A DNA stretch of 64,000 nucleotides, from the NCBI RefSeq assembly GCF_963422225.1, contig NZ_OY728607.1, positions 1,054,001 to 1,118,000 on the forward strand, given 5' to 3'. This stretch comes from Candidatus Trichorickettsia mobilis. GTDB lineage: Bacteria > Pseudomonadota > Alphaproteobacteria > Rickettsiales > Rickettsiaceae. Below, in pieces: positions 62,668-64,000 of this stretch. How positions within the stretch are numbered: position 1 is the stretch's first letter; every line of letters starts with the position of its first letter. The position numbers and the translations under genes were made by a program. A model generated the notes under the pieces. The model was not told the origin of the DNA, made no database searches, and saw only the letters and a list, made by a program, of their open reading frames with translations.

Positions 62668-63409
62668 AATTCAATCATTATATAAATCGTTTGGTCGGCA
62701 TACGGTGTTAAACGGTATTGACTTGGATATTAAACAAGGGAATTCGTTGGTTATTTTAGGTGGCTCTGGTACTGGTAAATCAGTTCTAATTAAAACTATT
62801 ATCGGGTTGATTGCTCCTGATAGTGGTAGTATTATTATTGATAGCATTGATACTACGTCTATGTCTAGCCAAACTAGATTTGATATTATGAAGAAATGTG
62901 GATTCTTATTTCAGAATGGTGCTTTGTTTGATTCATTGACAGTGCAGGATAATATCACTTTTTTTGCTGAAAGATTATATCAGCTTTCAAAGAGTGATAA
63001 ACAATCTATGGCAGTAGATAAGCTTGAATCTGTAGGCTTATCAGAAAAAATATTAAATTTTTATCCCGCTGAATTGTCTGGTGGAATGCAAAAACGTGTT
63101 GCTCTTGCTAGAGCCATTTGTAGTAATCCAGAAATCATTTTCTTTGATGAGCCTACCACTGGGCTTGATCCAATTATGGCAAATATTATTAATGAGTTGA
63201 TTATTAAGGTTAGAGCAGAACTTGGGGCAACTACTATAACTATTACCCACGACCTTAATAGTGCGGCGATAATAGCGAACGATGTGGCGTTAATTTATCA
63301 GGGTAAGATTATCTGGTATGGCTCAAAAGAAGAAATGGAAGATGCAGATGATCCTTATCTTCATCAATTTGTCCATGGGCTTACTGAAGGACCTATCCAG
63401 TACACCTAG
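62654..63409 (+). CDS. mlaF: Mla-type ABC transporter ATPase (MlaF)
   Basis: This 251-residue ATPase has Walker A ILGGSGTGKSVLIKTI, signature ELSGGMQKRVALARA and Walker B IIFFDEPTTGLDPIM. The SGGMQKR signature and GGSGTGKS are characteristic of MlaF/Ttg2A, which powers phospholipid transport. It starts at the ATG 62654 (MAKIKIQSLYKSFG). mlaE and mlaD are not beside it, while mlaA and mlaC lie near 28-30 kb. Confidence 0.85.
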   Translation: MAKIKIQSLYKSFGRHTVLNGIDLDIKQGNSLVILGGSGTGKSVLIKTIIGLIAPDSGSIIIDSIDTTSMSSQTRFDIMKKCGFLFQNGALFDSLTVQDNITFFAERLYQLSKSDKQSMAVDKLESVGLSEKILNFYPAELSGGMQKRVALARAICSNPEIIFFDEPTTGLDPIMANIINELIIKVRAELGATTITITHDLNSAAIIANDVALIYQGKIIWYGSKEEMEDADDPYLHQFVHGLTEGPIQYT

Positions 63410-63448
63410 ATTTGCGCAATATCTAGCTGTATCTCGGCCACACAGAAG

Positions 63449-63476
63449 GTCATCCCGAACTTGTTTTCGGGATGAT
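63449..63476. repeat. CATCCCGAAC hairpin repeat, degraded copy
   Basis: CATCCCGAA and TTCGGGATG form a short hairpin with a TCGTTCGGGATCTG remnant downstream to about 63497. It is a shortened relative of the copies at 17371 and 21571, placed after mlaF. Confidence 0.65.
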
Positions 63477-63583
63477 GGTTTCTTCGTTCGGGATCTGTCG
63501 ACAATTGCATAAGATACTGAAATGAATTCAGTATAACTTCTATAAAACTATCCTAATTCATCATAATTTACTGTATATTCTCC

Positions 63584-64000
63584 GTGAGTAAAATTGAAAT
63601 ATATCTGCTGTTATTTACCGATAGTTTTGTTAGTGGTTTGGCGATTAATACCAGCAAGGAAATTATGGTTTATACCATCAAAGCCTTTAACACTGCTAAT
63701 AGAGAAATCACTATTATTGTGGTAACAGTTGCTAGTTTGGTAGCAAATTTTGCTAATTATTTTTTTGGCAAAGTATTGTATAATATTTTTGATCGAACTG
63801 GAATAGAGCAACAACAGCTTGTACGCAATAATAGGTTATTAAAATTAGCAAAATATAATAGAATATTTCTATTATTAAGTATAATTCCTTTTTTTGGTAA
63901 GTTTGTACCAGTGATTGCGGGCTTTAGTAAATTTCCTATGGTTAGTACGATATTGATCTGTAGTGGATTGAAATTTGGTTATTATATATACTTAATGATG
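63584..64000 (+). CDS. DedA/VTT-like membrane protein, 5' part (cut by window edge)
   Basis: An open frame from the GTG at 63584 reaches the window end (139 codons). It encodes a membrane protein with hydrophobic segments (VVTVASLVANFANYFFGKVLY, IFLLLSIIPFFGKFVPVIAGFSKFPM). The FFGKFVPVIAGFSKFP wording resembles the re-entrant loop of DedA/VTT-type scramblase-like proteins. The start codon and weak ribosome site are uncertain. It would be the first gene after the mlaF repeat. Confidence 0.6.
   Translation, partial: MSKIEIYLLLFTDSFVSGLAINTSKEIMVYTIKAFNTANREITIIVVTVASLVANFANYFFGKVLYNIFDRTGIEQQQLVRNNRLLKLAKYNRIFLLLSIIPFFGKFVPVIAGFSKFPMVSTILICSGLKFGYYIYLMM

Overview
The window is about 64 kb of AT-rich bacterial chromosome from an alphaproteobacterium of the order Rickettsiales, most likely a Rickettsiaceae endosymbiont (inference). 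Supporting signs are an outer-membrane barrel closely resembling rickettsial Adr adhesins, typical alphaproteobacterial gene orders (rpmF..fabH-ihfA-merR, map-radC, pgeF-ccmC-fdxA, truB-rpsO-pnp, zapA followed by 6S RNA), long repeat-filled intergenic gaps, and several genes broken by insertion sequences or single-base frameshifts. I see no phage, plasmid or CRISPR signature.

Layout. 1-9.2 kb: start of dnaE, a UDP-glucose dehydrogenase, a large AsmA/YhdP-like envelope protein, tRNA-Cys, xerD, an MsbA-like exporter and a frameshifted MFS transporter. 9.2-17.3 kb: the most rearranged part, a tandem array of SAM-dependent methyltransferase paralogues (a 3' remnant, intact copy A, copy B split by an IS4-type element, intact copy C), followed by an M32 carboxypeptidase split by an IS630 element. 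17.3-27.3 kb: truB-rpsO-pnp, lptF, ubiD, a cold-shock protein and a DEAD-box helicase. 27.3-38.1 kb: 6S RNA, zapA, mlaA-mlaC, a TPR-methyltransferase, the amgK-murU recycling pair, an SDR enzyme and the potABCD polyamine importer. 38.1-49.1 kb: Adr-like adhesin, pgeF-ccmC-fdxA, a glutamine-synthetase-like protein, yaaA-yihY, an XRE regulator, an unrecognised ankyrin-containing protein, the second IS4-type copy, and a trpR-like repressor with a TrpX-like binding protein. 49.3-54.1 kb: a decayed aminotransferase plus ornithine-cyclodeaminase-like pair, then merR-ihfA-fabH-rpmF without plsX. 54.1-64 kb: bamE, gatCAB, a Phd/VapC-type toxin-antitoxin pair, an apparently intact class D beta-lactamase, map-radC, a family 4 glycosyltransferase, mlaF and the start of a DedA/VTT-like membrane protein.

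The gaps are dominated by palindromic elements of several families. One is a MITE-like element with GAGAGTGTTC termini and 8-bp target duplications. A second has terminal GATGGTAGATG repeats and a related end beside the ankyrin gene. Several modular hairpin families share a core around a GTAC-centred palindrome, and there is a separate family built on a CATCCCGAAC hairpin. The strongest new observations are the methyltransferase array with its two datable IS insertions, the 8-bp-duplicating MITE, the 6S RNA, the trpR promoter with an overlapping palindrome, and inverted repeats bracketing the ankyrin gene. All family calls come from reading motifs by eye; no database search was run.
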